Positions 26,027 through 33,419 of a DNA stretch of 33,419 nucleotides are shown here, one piece after another. The DNA comes from Bacillota bacterium (GTDB taxonomy: Bacteria; Bacillota; SHA-98; UBA4971): the NCBI GenBank assembly GCA_012518595.1, contig JAAYRV010000078.1, forward strand, positions 1 through 33,419. The letters run 5' to 3'. A program made the translations under genes and the position numbers. The notes under the pieces are model-generated. The model ran no database searches, had not been told where the DNA came from, and saw only the letters and a list, made by a program, of their open reading frames with translations. Positions within the stretch are counted from its first letter, which is position 1. Each line of letters opens with the position of its first letter.

Positions 26027-26710
26027 CTAAAGTGACTGCTGGATTTGTGCCATAACCCGTTCAAAAATGTCACTCCCTGATGACATGCAATTTGCCACAT
26101 CGCCTTCTATGCACTTGACAAAAGACGCATCTTTGATCGAAGGCAAATTAACCCTTACATTGAAATACGCGCCTCTCATCCCGGCCCAAGCGCTAAGACA
26201 GGCAACTGCCACATCTGAAAGCGCACTTTTCATCCCATACTCTACCATAGCCTCTGTAAGACGCAATACTTCCAGTGCACACGTGACTACTTCAGCCGGC
26301 ACACGACACGCATCTTTAAGCGCATCTTGGATAGCAAGAGACCTGGCTTGCTTCTCCTCTTCAGTGCTCTTAGGCAACTTATAAGCGGTCATTACCTTAT
26401 CATAAGCTGCCGAATCCTCGTTGGCAAGATCCAAGAAACGCGCTTGGAGATGGTTAGCAGTGTTTACCATATCGAGCATACGTTGTTTCAGGGCTTGATT
26501 CTCGCACTGAGTGTCACTATCTTCTCCATCGCGTTTTCCTGACGTCTTAGCCTGTACCCGGGCAGCGGTTAAAGAGCCAACCATGCCTACCAAGGCAGAT
26601 GAAAGGCCTACTATTAAAGCGGACACACTTCCCCCTCCCGGAGTGGGAGACCCTTCAGCGACGGCTTGGATAAACTCAGATACCGTTAATTCCCCAAATT
26701 TGACAGTCAA
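26027..26710 (-). CDS. fchA: Cyclodeaminase/cyclohydrolase family protein (formimidoyl-THF cyclodeaminase / methenyl-THF cyclohydrolase)
   Basis: LTVSEFIQAVAEGSPTPGGGSVSALIVGLSSALVGMVGSLTA..MVNTANHLQARFLDLANEDSAAYDKVMTAYKLPK. Confidence 0.9.
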   Translation of the reverse strand: MTVKFGELTVSEFIQAVAEGSPTPGGGSVSALIVGLSSALVGMVGSLTAARVQAKTSGKRDGEDSDTQCENQALKQRMLDMVNTANHLQARFLDLANEDSAAYDKVMTAYKLPKSTEEEKQARSLAIQDALKDACRVPAEVVTCALEVLRLTEAMVEYGMKSALSDVAVACLSAWAGMRGAYFNVRVNLPSIKDASFVKCIEGDVANCMSSGSDIFERVMAQIQQSL

Positions 26711-28032
26711 GACACAATTCGCCTCCCTTCGCTTACAACAAGCCTTCCTTCTTTGATTACTTTGTCCACAATATTCGTGCCTGGTTTGTACGGAATCTTC
26801 AGGTGTGTGTCAGCATCTATAACAACCATATCCGCAAGCTTCCCTATCTCGAGACTTCCCACCTGGTTTCCCCGCATTAACCCATGTGCAGCATTGATAG
26901 TGCTTGCGCATATAATTTCCGCCGGGTGTAGCTTCATTCCAAGGGCAGCTACGTTCATGACAAACTGCATAGACAGGGTAGGACTGGTGCCCGGATTAAA
27001 ATCGGTAGCCAAAGCTACAGGGCAGCCAGCCGAGATGAACGCTCTGGCATCTGCGTATCGCCCCAGCCCGAGAGTGAACGAAGTCGCCGGAAGAAGCGTC
27101 GCTGTCACCCCTGCCTCCGCCATTTTACGAATGCCTTCTTCTGAAGCGTACAGCAAATGTTCTGCAGAGACGGCTCGGATTTCCGCTGCCAACTCAGCTC
27201 CACCTAAGGAAGCCATTTCATCTGCATGAATCCTGGGAAGAAGGCCTAAAGCAAGTCCTGCCTCCAATATCCTTCTGGATTGCCGGACTGAAAACACTCC
27301 TTCTTCACAGAACACGTCGCAAAACTCTGCCAGGCCCTCCTCTTTGACCGCGGGAAGCATGTCATCTATCACATGCCGCACATATCCTTCCGTATCTCCG
27401 GCAAATTCAGGCGGCACAGCATGAGCGCCCATGAACGTGCTAACCACATCAATCGGGTGAAGCTTGTCTAATTCCCGTATGACGCGAAGAGTTTTCAGTT
27501 CCTCATCTACGGATAACCCGTACCCGCTTTTGATTTCTACGGTAGTCGTTCCGTGGCACATCATTGTGTCCAGATATGCGAGACCTAAGTCCACAAGATG
27601 GGAATGAGTGGCATTGCGTGTGGCTCTGACTGTAGAGAGAATTCCACCGCCGGCTGATAATATCTGAAGGTAGGTCTTCCCTTCAGCCCTTTGAATGAAC
27701 TCTTTTTCTCTGGAGCCTGCAAAAACCAGATGGGTGTGGGAATCCACAAATCCGGGCAAGACCACCATACCTGTAGCGTCTATTACTTCTGCGTCTGGCA
27801 CCGGCTCAACTCTTCTCCTAACCTCATGGGTTTCTCCTACTGCTACAATACGTCCGTTAAACGCAGCTACGCTCCCACCTGAGATTATCGATAGATCCCT
27901 CATGGAAGAGCCGATACGCGGCCCGGCTGCTCCGCCTTTAGATGGATCAGCTGCAAGAGTAATAAGTTCGGACGCGTTCTCAACCAGCAAATCAGCGCGA
28001 ATACCCGAACCTCCTCTATTCATGAATATCAT
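26707..28032 (-). CDS. hutI: Imidazolonepropionase-like amidohydrolase
   Basis: MVVLPGFVDSHTHLVFAGSREKEFIQRAEGKTYLQILSAGGGILSTVRATR..EIKSGYGLSVDEELKTLRVI..IHADEMASLGGAELAAE..ATDFNPGTSPTLSMQFVMNVAAL. Confidence 0.9.
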   Translation of the reverse strand: MIFMNRGGSGIRADLLVENASELITLAADPSKGGAAGPRIGSSMRDLSIISGGSVAAFNGRIVAVGETHEVRRRVEPVPDAEVIDATGMVVLPGFVDSHTHLVFAGSREKEFIQRAEGKTYLQILSAGGGILSTVRATRNATHSHLVDLGLAYLDTMMCHGTTTVEIKSGYGLSVDEELKTLRVIRELDKLHPIDVVSTFMGAHAVPPEFAGDTEGYVRHVIDDMLPAVKEEGLAEFCDVFCEEGVFSVRQSRRILEAGLALGLLPRIHADEMASLGGAELAAEIRAVSAEHLLYASEEGIRKMAEAGVTATLLPATSFTLGLGRYADARAFISAGCPVALATDFNPGTSPTLSMQFVMNVAALGMKLHPAEIICASTINAAHGLMRGNQVGSLEIGKLADMVVIDADTHLKIPYKPGTNIVDKVIKEGRLVVSEGRRIVS

Positions 28033-28077
28033 TAACCCCCTTTGTCGGGAGACCGGTCACCGTATTTCAACCAGGCT

Positions 28078-28980
28078 CTATTCGCCCCATATTTTAGCTT
28101 CTAACACCTGTTCCCTGGAGAAGTCCTCAAAGCGGAGGTAATGCTCGGCTGCATCCAAGAGAGCGTCCATAGGAGCAAGGCCTATAAGCTCACTACCGAC
28201 AACAGACACGCCGTAGCGTTCAGCTTCTGTCTTCACCAAGTTAAAAACCACATGAATAGGGGTCTTCTTGAAATTCGTGAGGTTCATGGAGACTTGAGCC
28301 AAATTCCTGTCATCCAGCATGATGCCAAGGGCTTTCACATACATCAAGCCGCCGCTGCTTGCTCGAACCCGCCGAGCTATCTTCTTTGCAATAGAAACAT
28401 CAGGCGTGCTGAGATTAATATTGTAAGCAACCAGATAATTACGGGCTCCTATGACTGTAGCGCCTGCAGTAGGATGCATAACAGGCTCGCCGAAGTCAGG
28501 ATGCCTCGCCGGGAGACTAATCTCCTTCTTGAGACCTTCATATTCTCCTCTCCGGATGTTGGCGAGGTTTCGTCGGTCTTCACGAGTAGCTGCTTCTTCA
28601 TAAAGATATACCGGAACATGAAGCTTCTCTGCGACTTCTTCGCCCAAGGATCGTGCCAGGTCTACGCAGTCATCCATAGTGACTCCACTCACCGGCACAA
28701 AAGGAACGACATCTGTAGCTCCGATACGTGGATGCTCTCCTTGGTGCTTCTCCATATCTATGAGTTCAGCAGCACGTGAAATTGCCCTAAACGCTGCAGA
28801 TTTTACTGCGATAGGTTCACCGGCAAAAGTCAGGACAGACCGATTATGGTTTACGTCAGACGTCTGATTCAGTAGTCTTACTCCCGGAACGCTTTTGACT
28901 GCATCTGCAATTTCCTGTACTACCCCAGGCCTTCGTCCTTCACTAAAATTAGGGACACACTCTACAATTCTTGTTTTCAT
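28078..28980 (-). CDS. ftcD: Glutamate formimidoyltransferase-like protein
   Basis: MKTRIVECVPNFSEGRRPGVVQEIADAVKSVPGVRLLNQTSDVNHNRSVLTFAG..HQGEHPRIGATDVVPFVPVSGVTM..DFGEPVMHPTAGATVIGARNYLVAYNINL. Confidence 0.92.
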   Translation of the reverse strand: MKTRIVECVPNFSEGRRPGVVQEIADAVKSVPGVRLLNQTSDVNHNRSVLTFAGEPIAVKSAAFRAISRAAELIDMEKHQGEHPRIGATDVVPFVPVSGVTMDDCVDLARSLGEEVAEKLHVPVYLYEEAATREDRRNLANIRRGEYEGLKKEISLPARHPDFGEPVMHPTAGATVIGARNYLVAYNINLSTPDVSIAKKIARRVRASSGGLMYVKALGIMLDDRNLAQVSMNLTNFKKTPIHVVFNLVKTEAERYGVSVVGSELIGLAPMDALLDAAEHYLRFEDFSREQVLEAKIWGE

Positions 28981-29026
28981 AGGATCTGCTCTTACCTCCT
29001 GTACCTCCTGCATGCTATCTACGGCC

Positions 29027-29293
29027 TTATTTCGTCAGGGGCGCCGTCTTTCCTTCCCGATTTTGTCCCTTCGTTCCCGATTTGCGCCTGGCCAGCTCCT
29101 TGAGCGCCTCATGTACGTCGTTCGCCATGTCCCATACATTGCAGTCCTGATTTGCGAGAATCGCAACTACAGTGCCAGTATCAGGATAATATCGGAGAAC
29201 ACCGTCGACGCCGGGGTTTCCGCCGTCCTTCTGCATGTACATGATCCTGCAGCTGCCCGGTTCGAGCGCGAATTCGAATGCGTATCCCATCAT
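29027..29293 (-). pseudogene. C-terminal remnant of a beta-lactamase/PBP-like serine hydrolase
   Basis: GYAFEFALEPGSCRIMYMQKDGGNPGVDGVLRYYPDTGTVVAILANQDCNVWDMANDVHEAL resembles the class C beta-lactamase-fold C-terminus (GHGGGxPGxxxxxxxYPDxGxxVVVLAN); SxxK and YxN parts absent; TGA shortly upstream in frame. Confidence 0.6.
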
Positions 29294-29456
29294 TAGGTTT
29301 CACATCCATTCTGACAACAGGTTGCACTATGCTCATCTCAACACGGCATGCGTGGCTCGCATAAAAGGCGCCGACATTCAGCCTATGAATACGCTGAACA
29401 CGGCGCGTTGAACTTATCTTATGAGTCAACTAACCCACGGGTTTTCGGCTGAAGTT

Positions 29457-29783
29457 TTATAACTTAGCGTCAACAAGCCTTGCAAGTTCCTGCTTAGGCC
29501 TGAACCCTACGAATCGCTCCACAGCTTCTCCGCCTTTGAAGAGAATAAGCGTAGGTATGCTCATTACTCCATACGCACCAGCTGACTCAGGATTCTCGTC
29601 TACATTCAACTTCGCTACCTTCATTTTCCCTGAGTACGCCTGTGCCATCTGCTCCACTACCGGAGCCATCATCCGGCACGGTCCGCACCACTCAGCCCAG
29701 AAATCCACAAGCACAGGTTCAGTAGCGTTTAGAACTTCGTCTTTGAATGTTGCGTCCTTAACCTCAATTACTCCGCCTGCCAT
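29457..29783 (-). CDS. trxA: Thioredoxin
   Basis: [63 protein letters not shown]. Confidence 0.96.
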   Translation of the reverse strand: MAGGVIEVKDATFKDEVLNATEPVLVDFWAEWCGPCRMMAPVVEQMAQAYSGKMKVAKLNVDENPESAGAYGVMSIPTLILFKGGEAVERFVGFRPKQELARLVDAKL

Positions 29784-29853
29784 ATCTAACCCTTCCTTTC
29801 TTCCCGCTATAAGTCTGTCATATTAAAGCTCTTCATATGTCTATAGGCTATAC

Positions 29854-30210
29854 CTACGCAAGCTTGCTGAAAAGTCTTGCGAAACCCGCAATTTTGTCGC
29901 TGCAATTTCCTTCCCCTGAGGAGACACTCCGTGCAACACACTCAACTAAGTGCGACCCTGCTATGGCTACACCTGCTTGCGTTACAGCGGCCTTTAAGGC
30001 AGCAACCTGGATGATAATGTCTTCACAAGGCCGTCCCTCTTCAACCATTCTTTGGACTCCCCTGGCCTGACCTTCTATACGCCTTAGCCTTGTCACAATA
30101 TCATTCTTAGCATTTTCACTAAGTAGTAATGTATTCTTATCATCGTCAGTCAGTGTTGGCATATCAGGCTCAACAACTCCTCGTTGCCTGGGTAATTCGC
30201 TTTGTTTCAC
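29854..30210 (-). CDS. CsoR-family metal-sensing transcriptional repressor (DUF156)
   Basis: IVTRLRRIEGQARGVQRMVEEGRPCEDIIIQVAALKAAVTQAGVAIAGSHLVECV, with Cys...His-x3-Cys ligand pattern; GTG start uncertain (alternative ATG further in). Confidence 0.88.
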   Translation of the reverse strand: MKQSELPRQRGVVEPDMPTLTDDDKNTLLLSENAKNDIVTRLRRIEGQARGVQRMVEEGRPCEDIIIQVAALKAAVTQAGVAIAGSHLVECVARSVSSGEGNCSDKIAGFARLFSKLA

Positions 30211-30381
30211 TCCTTCTTACGCACCTCCTCCTTGCCTACCTGCGCCTGTCAAGCTGCTCCTGCCTACCTGCTCCTTGCGGGCTGCGCCAGGGGCACGATC
30301 AGCCGTGTGGCAGCCGGTGCGATAGGCAGCCTACTTCACAAAACAATAAGCGATGATACTGTACTCACTCATATGCCCTCA

Positions 30382-30399
30382 TATACCCTACGGGGTATA
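30382..30399. promoter_or_regulatory. CsoR-type operator palindrome
   Basis: TATACCC-TACG-GGGTATA, perfect 7-bp arms, GC-rich core flanked by AT, as in known CsoR-family operators; upstream of the CsoR-family gene and abutting its -10 box. Confidence 0.75.
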
Positions 30400-30427
30400 A
30401 TATACCTCGTCAAGAAACTTTTGTCAA
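30399..30427 (-). promoter_or_regulatory. Sigma-70/A-type promoter for csoR-trxA transcript
   Basis: Minus strand TTGACA-N17-TATATT (AAAGTTTCTTGACGAGG spacer). Confidence 0.75.
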
Positions 30428-30568
30428 TAGGGGCTACGGGCGCCTCTAATGAACTGTAATGGTGAAAATGTGGCAGGAAATCAGCATATGTCAGCTAATG
30501 ACACTAAATCACAGGCAGCAGTTACCCAACTCGAATCAATTTCGAGTACATTTTTGATGGGACAATAT

Positions 30569-30588
30569 TATGTCAAGCCGTTGACATA
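30569..30588. promoter_or_regulatory. Operator-like palindrome overlapping the -35 box
   Basis: TATGTCAA-GCCG-TTGACATA perfect 8-bp inverted repeat. Confidence 0.6.
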
Positions 30589-30610
30589 TGTTACAAAGCA
30601 GTTATATAAT
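30581..30610 (+). promoter_or_regulatory. Near-perfect sigma-70/A-type promoter for ABC transporter operon
   Basis: TTGACA-N18-TATAAT, 72 bp upstream of the 30683 ORF. Confidence 0.8.
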
Positions 30611-30682
30611 GGTAATAAGCCATTTCATAAATGGCCAAGGGAAGCGGCCGCCCCTAAAAAAACGAGTTGAGGAGGAAGAAGC

Positions 30683-31969
30683 ATGAAGAAAGCGAGACTC
30701 CTAACGTTAGCACTCTGTTTAATGCTTATCTTTTCTTTTTCATCCGCTCTGGGGTTTGCTCAAACAACTGTTGATGTAACCGTACTTAATTCTAAAGGTG
30801 AGATTCAAACTCAATTGGAGGAGATTGCAGAGCACTATAACAGGGCAACTTCTGGAGTGAAGGTAGAGATCGTACCTTGTCCGGTTGGGCAATCGCCTTT
30901 TGAGAGAACTATGGCTATGTATTCTGCAGGTAATGCACCTACTATCGCTATGCTGGATCCTGCAGATGTAGTGAGATTCCAAGATAAAGCTTTAGACCTT
31001 ACTGCAGAACAATGGGTAAAAGATGCAATTGAGAGAAGTTTGGACAGGTCAACCTTACCTAATGGCAGTGTGATCGGGTTTCCCTTTACGGTCGAAGCAT
31101 ATGGTTTTATCTACAACAAACAAGTAGTGGACAAAGCGGTGGGAGGTAAGTTTGATCCTATGTCAATTAAGACCACCGCTGACTTGGAAGCATTGTTCAA
31201 CAAAATTGAATCTTCAGGCACAGGAGCTTTAGTTATTTCACCTATGGATTGGTCTTTAGGCGCACATTTCTTGGCTGTGTCTTATACAACCCAGTCCGCC
31301 AATTCTTCTGGCATTGATGAGTTCTTCTCAAAACTTAGAGACGGCAAAGCTAATCTAGCAGCAAACAAACAATTTATTGGTTTAATGGACACCTTTGATA
31401 TGATGAAAAAATATAACGTTGACAAGAACGATCCCTTATCTGGAACATATGACAGGGGACCAGAACTATTAGGTAAAGGTAAAGTTGGTATTTGGTTTAT
31501 GGGTAACTGGGCATGGCCAAACATAAATGAATTTGATACTGCTAATGGCCAATATGGTTTCTTGCCGGTTCCGATCAGCAATAACCCCAGTGATTATGGC
31601 AACTCTCAGATTCCGGTAGGTGTAACCAAGTATTTTATTGTTGATCGAGAACAGAGTACTGAAGCACAGCAGAAAGCAGCAAAGAATTTCTTGAACTGGT
31701 TGGTATATGACGAGAAAGGTCAAGAATATGTTGTAAATCAAGCCAATGTCATTCCAGCCTTCAAAAACGTTACAGTAGAACCTAAAGATCCCTTGGCTAA
31801 ATCAATATTAGAATATGTCATGAATGGTAAAACCCTAGAGTTCATGACTCAATTACCAGCAGATCACTGGCCTGTAGTAGGAGCTTCGATGCAGAAATAT
31901 TTAGCTGGAGCTATCGACAGAAATGGATTAGCTGCTGAAATTGAAGGATATTGGAGTAAGTTGCGGTAA
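30683..31969 (+). CDS. Carbohydrate ABC transporter extracellular substrate-binding protein (family 1)
   Basis: N-terminal signal peptide MKKARLLTLALCLMLIFSFSSALGFAQ; SBP-like ..IAEHYNRATSGVKVEIVP..NAPTIAMLDPADVVRF..PFTVEAYGFIYNKQVVDKA..GKVGIWFMGNWAWPNI..FLNWLVYDEKGQEYVV. Confidence 0.9.
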   Translation: MKKARLLTLALCLMLIFSFSSALGFAQTTVDVTVLNSKGEIQTQLEEIAEHYNRATSGVKVEIVPCPVGQSPFERTMAMYSAGNAPTIAMLDPADVVRFQDKALDLTAEQWVKDAIERSLDRSTLPNGSVIGFPFTVEAYGFIYNKQVVDKAVGGKFDPMSIKTTADLEALFNKIESSGTGALVISPMDWSLGAHFLAVSYTTQSANSSGIDEFFSKLRDGKANLAANKQFIGLMDTFDMMKKYNVDKNDPLSGTYDRGPELLGKGKVGIWFMGNWAWPNINEFDTANGQYGFLPVPISNNPSDYGNSQIPVGVTKYFIVDREQSTEAQQKAAKNFLNWLVYDEKGQEYVVNQANVIPAFKNVTVEPKDPLAKSILEYVMNGKTLEFMTQLPADHWPVVGASMQKYLAGAIDRNGLAAEIEGYWSKLR

Positions 31970-31982
31970 AACTTTAGACTAA

Positions 31983-32023
31983 AGGCACTAAATAACGGGC
32001 ATCATGCCCGTTATTTAGTGCCT
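31983..32023 (+). terminator. Intra-operon stem-loop (attenuator or mRNA-stabilising hairpin)
   Basis: AGGCACTAAATAACGGGCA-TCA-TGCCCGTTATTTAGTGCCT, perfect 19-bp arms with 3-nt loop; no T-tract after. Confidence 0.85.
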
Positions 32024-32100
32024 GATAAATTATTGGCTTCTGAATAGAATCTTATGATAATGAGTGTCTGCCGGAAGTATGATATGAGGAGTTAAAGAAG

Positions 32101-32985
32101 ATGGATACAGCAAAGAGTTTTCTTAAGAAATTAAGAACATTCTTAATATTTGCTGGACCGACTACTTTTGTCTTCTTATTTGTTGTTATTTTTCCTTTTA
32201 TCTTTGGTATTTATTTATCCTTGACCAACTGGGATGGGATAGCATCTGTCTACCGTTTTATTGGTTTTAGTAACTACTTAACTGTCTTTCAAGATCAGTT
32301 CTTTTGGAATTCATTTTTGCTTACAGTTAAATATGTTTTATATACCGTTATTTTTGTTAACTTAATCGCTTTTACCCTAGCTTATTTACTGACTAGTGGT
32401 ATTAAAGGGGAAGAAGTTCTGCGAGCAGGGTTTTTTGTTCCTAATCTTATTGGTGGAATAGTTTTAGGACTCATCTGGCATTTTGTTTTCTCGCGCGCTC
32501 TAGTTTTTCTAGGTAAGAGTCTGAACTTGGAACTGTTTTCTTATTCATGGTTGGCAAATCCACAAAAAGCATTATGGACATTAGTTATTGTTAGTGTTTG
32601 GCAGTATTCAGGGTATATGATGCTAATACATATTGCAGGTTTGGTAAATATACCTAAAGAAGTAATAGAGGCTGCCCTCATAGATGGTGCTAATGACGGA
32701 CAACGGATAATAAGAATTATTCTTCCACTGATGGTACCATCGTTTGTTGTATCTATGTTTTTGACGTTGCAGAGAGGTTTCATGGTTTATGATGTTAACT
32801 TGGCTCTTACCAATGGAGGCCCTTTTAGAAGTACTGAGCTAATATCCATGCATGTCTATAAAAAAGCATTCTTGGCTCAAGAATATGGAATAGGACAGTC
32901 CCAAGCATTTATCCTCTTTATCATAGTAGCTGCGATAACTCTTACGCAAGTTTATTTTAGTAAGAAGTTGGAGGTGGAGATGTGA
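32101..32985 (+). CDS. Carbohydrate ABC transporter permease (MalF/UgpA type)
   Basis: Multiple TM segments; EAA-loop-like PKEVIEAALIDGANDGQRIIRIILPLMVPS. Confidence 0.92.
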   Translation: MDTAKSFLKKLRTFLIFAGPTTFVFLFVVIFPFIFGIYLSLTNWDGIASVYRFIGFSNYLTVFQDQFFWNSFLLTVKYVLYTVIFVNLIAFTLAYLLTSGIKGEEVLRAGFFVPNLIGGIVLGLIWHFVFSRALVFLGKSLNLELFSYSWLANPQKALWTLVIVSVWQYSGYMMLIHIAGLVNIPKEVIEAALIDGANDGQRIIRIILPLMVPSFVVSMFLTLQRGFMVYDVNLALTNGGPFRSTELISMHVYKKAFLAQEYGIGQSQAFILFIIVAAITLTQVYFSKKLEVEM

Positions 32986-33419
32986 TGAAATACGGAAAAG
33001 CAAAGGCAAGAGGCAAGAATATTCTTGGCTATTTTAAGTACGGTCTTTTATACATATTATTACTTATATACTTATGCCCTTTCTATCTGGTGGTCATAAA
33101 CTCATTCAAAAACAGAACAGAAATCATCTCCAATCCTCTAGGATTTATTAGTAAGATGGATTTCTCTAACTTTGTTAATGCATTTAGACAAATGAATTAT
33201 TTGGATGCCTTCATTAATTCGTTAATTATTACCTCTATTAGCGTATTGATCATTGCCTTATTTTCTTCGATGACAGCTTACTTTTTTGTCAGGTTTAAAT
33301 GGAAAATTAACAAGTTCTTGTTTTTCATGATGGTAACCTCTATGCTCATTCCGTTTCAATCAATCATGATTCCGTTGGTACGAATTTATGGGGCAAATTT
33401 GAAGTTGTTAGACAATAAA
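32985..33419 (+). CDS. Carbohydrate ABC transporter permease (MalG/UgpE type), 3' truncated by window
   Basis: MKYGKAKARGKNILGYFKYGLLYILLLIYLCPFYLVVINSFKNRTEIISNPLGFI..NFVNAFRQMNYLDAFINSLIITSISVLIIALFSSMTAYFFVRFKWKINKFLFFMMVTSMLIPFQSIMIPLVRIY; no stop before window end. Confidence 0.88.
   Translation, partial: MKYGKAKARGKNILGYFKYGLLYILLLIYLCPFYLVVINSFKNRTEIISNPLGFISKMDFSNFVNAFRQMNYLDAFINSLIITSISVLIIALFSSMTAYFFVRFKWKINKFLFFMMVTSMLIPFQSIMIPLVRIYGANLKLLDNK

Noticed and set aside
28141-28779. 212-aa plus-strand ORF
   Set aside because: Antisense to ftcD, which has strong family motifs.
29181-29429. 82-aa minus-strand ORF overlapping the serine-hydrolase relic
   Set aside because: Different frame from the recognisable relic; Arg-rich translation with no domain.
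1-33419. CRISPR arrays, rRNA or tRNA genes, transposases or integrases
   Set aside because: No spaced identical repeats, no cloverleaf-like tRNA arms noticed in the gaps, and no transposase/integrase motifs in the ORFs. The 25.8-26.0 kb repeats are contiguous and degenerate, not repeat-spacer.

Overview
The window is dominated by a long + strand catabolic gene cluster (about 0.19-19 kb). It encodes a cupin-type XRE regulator, carbamate kinase, a dihydropyrimidinase/hydantoinase, a YgeY-type M20 hydrolase, two sets of xanthine-dehydrogenase-like molybdenum hydroxylase subunits (FeS, FAD, Mo), MocA-like and XdhC-like maturation factors, a MoaD/ThiS-like carrier, PreT/PreA, an SsnA-type aminohydrolase and a CysK-like PLP enzyme. 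I read it as a variant of the ygeW-ygeX-ygeY-ssnA-hyuA-ygfK type anaerobic purine/ureide locus. PreT+PreA stand where YgfK would be, a CysK-like enzyme stands where YgeX would be, and only a ~41-codon C-terminal remnant of a transcarbamoylase survives just after ygeY. The convergent - strand half (19-30 kb) carries an orphan GAF-type histidine kinase, a small DMT-type membrane protein, a folate block (folP, folB and an HPPK-biotin ligase fusion), an isochorismatase-family hydrolase, a degenerate tandem-repeat region with regularly spaced GTAACA/TGTTAC palindromes, fchA-hutI-ftcD, a serine-hydrolase remnant, thioredoxin and a CsoR-family repressor with a clear promoter and operator. From ~30.5 kb a visibly more AT-rich carbohydrate ABC transporter operon begins, with a near-consensus promoter, an operator-like palindrome over its -35 box, and a perfect 19-bp intra-operon hairpin. 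All calls come from reading motifs in the supplied translations and nucleotides; no database search was run.
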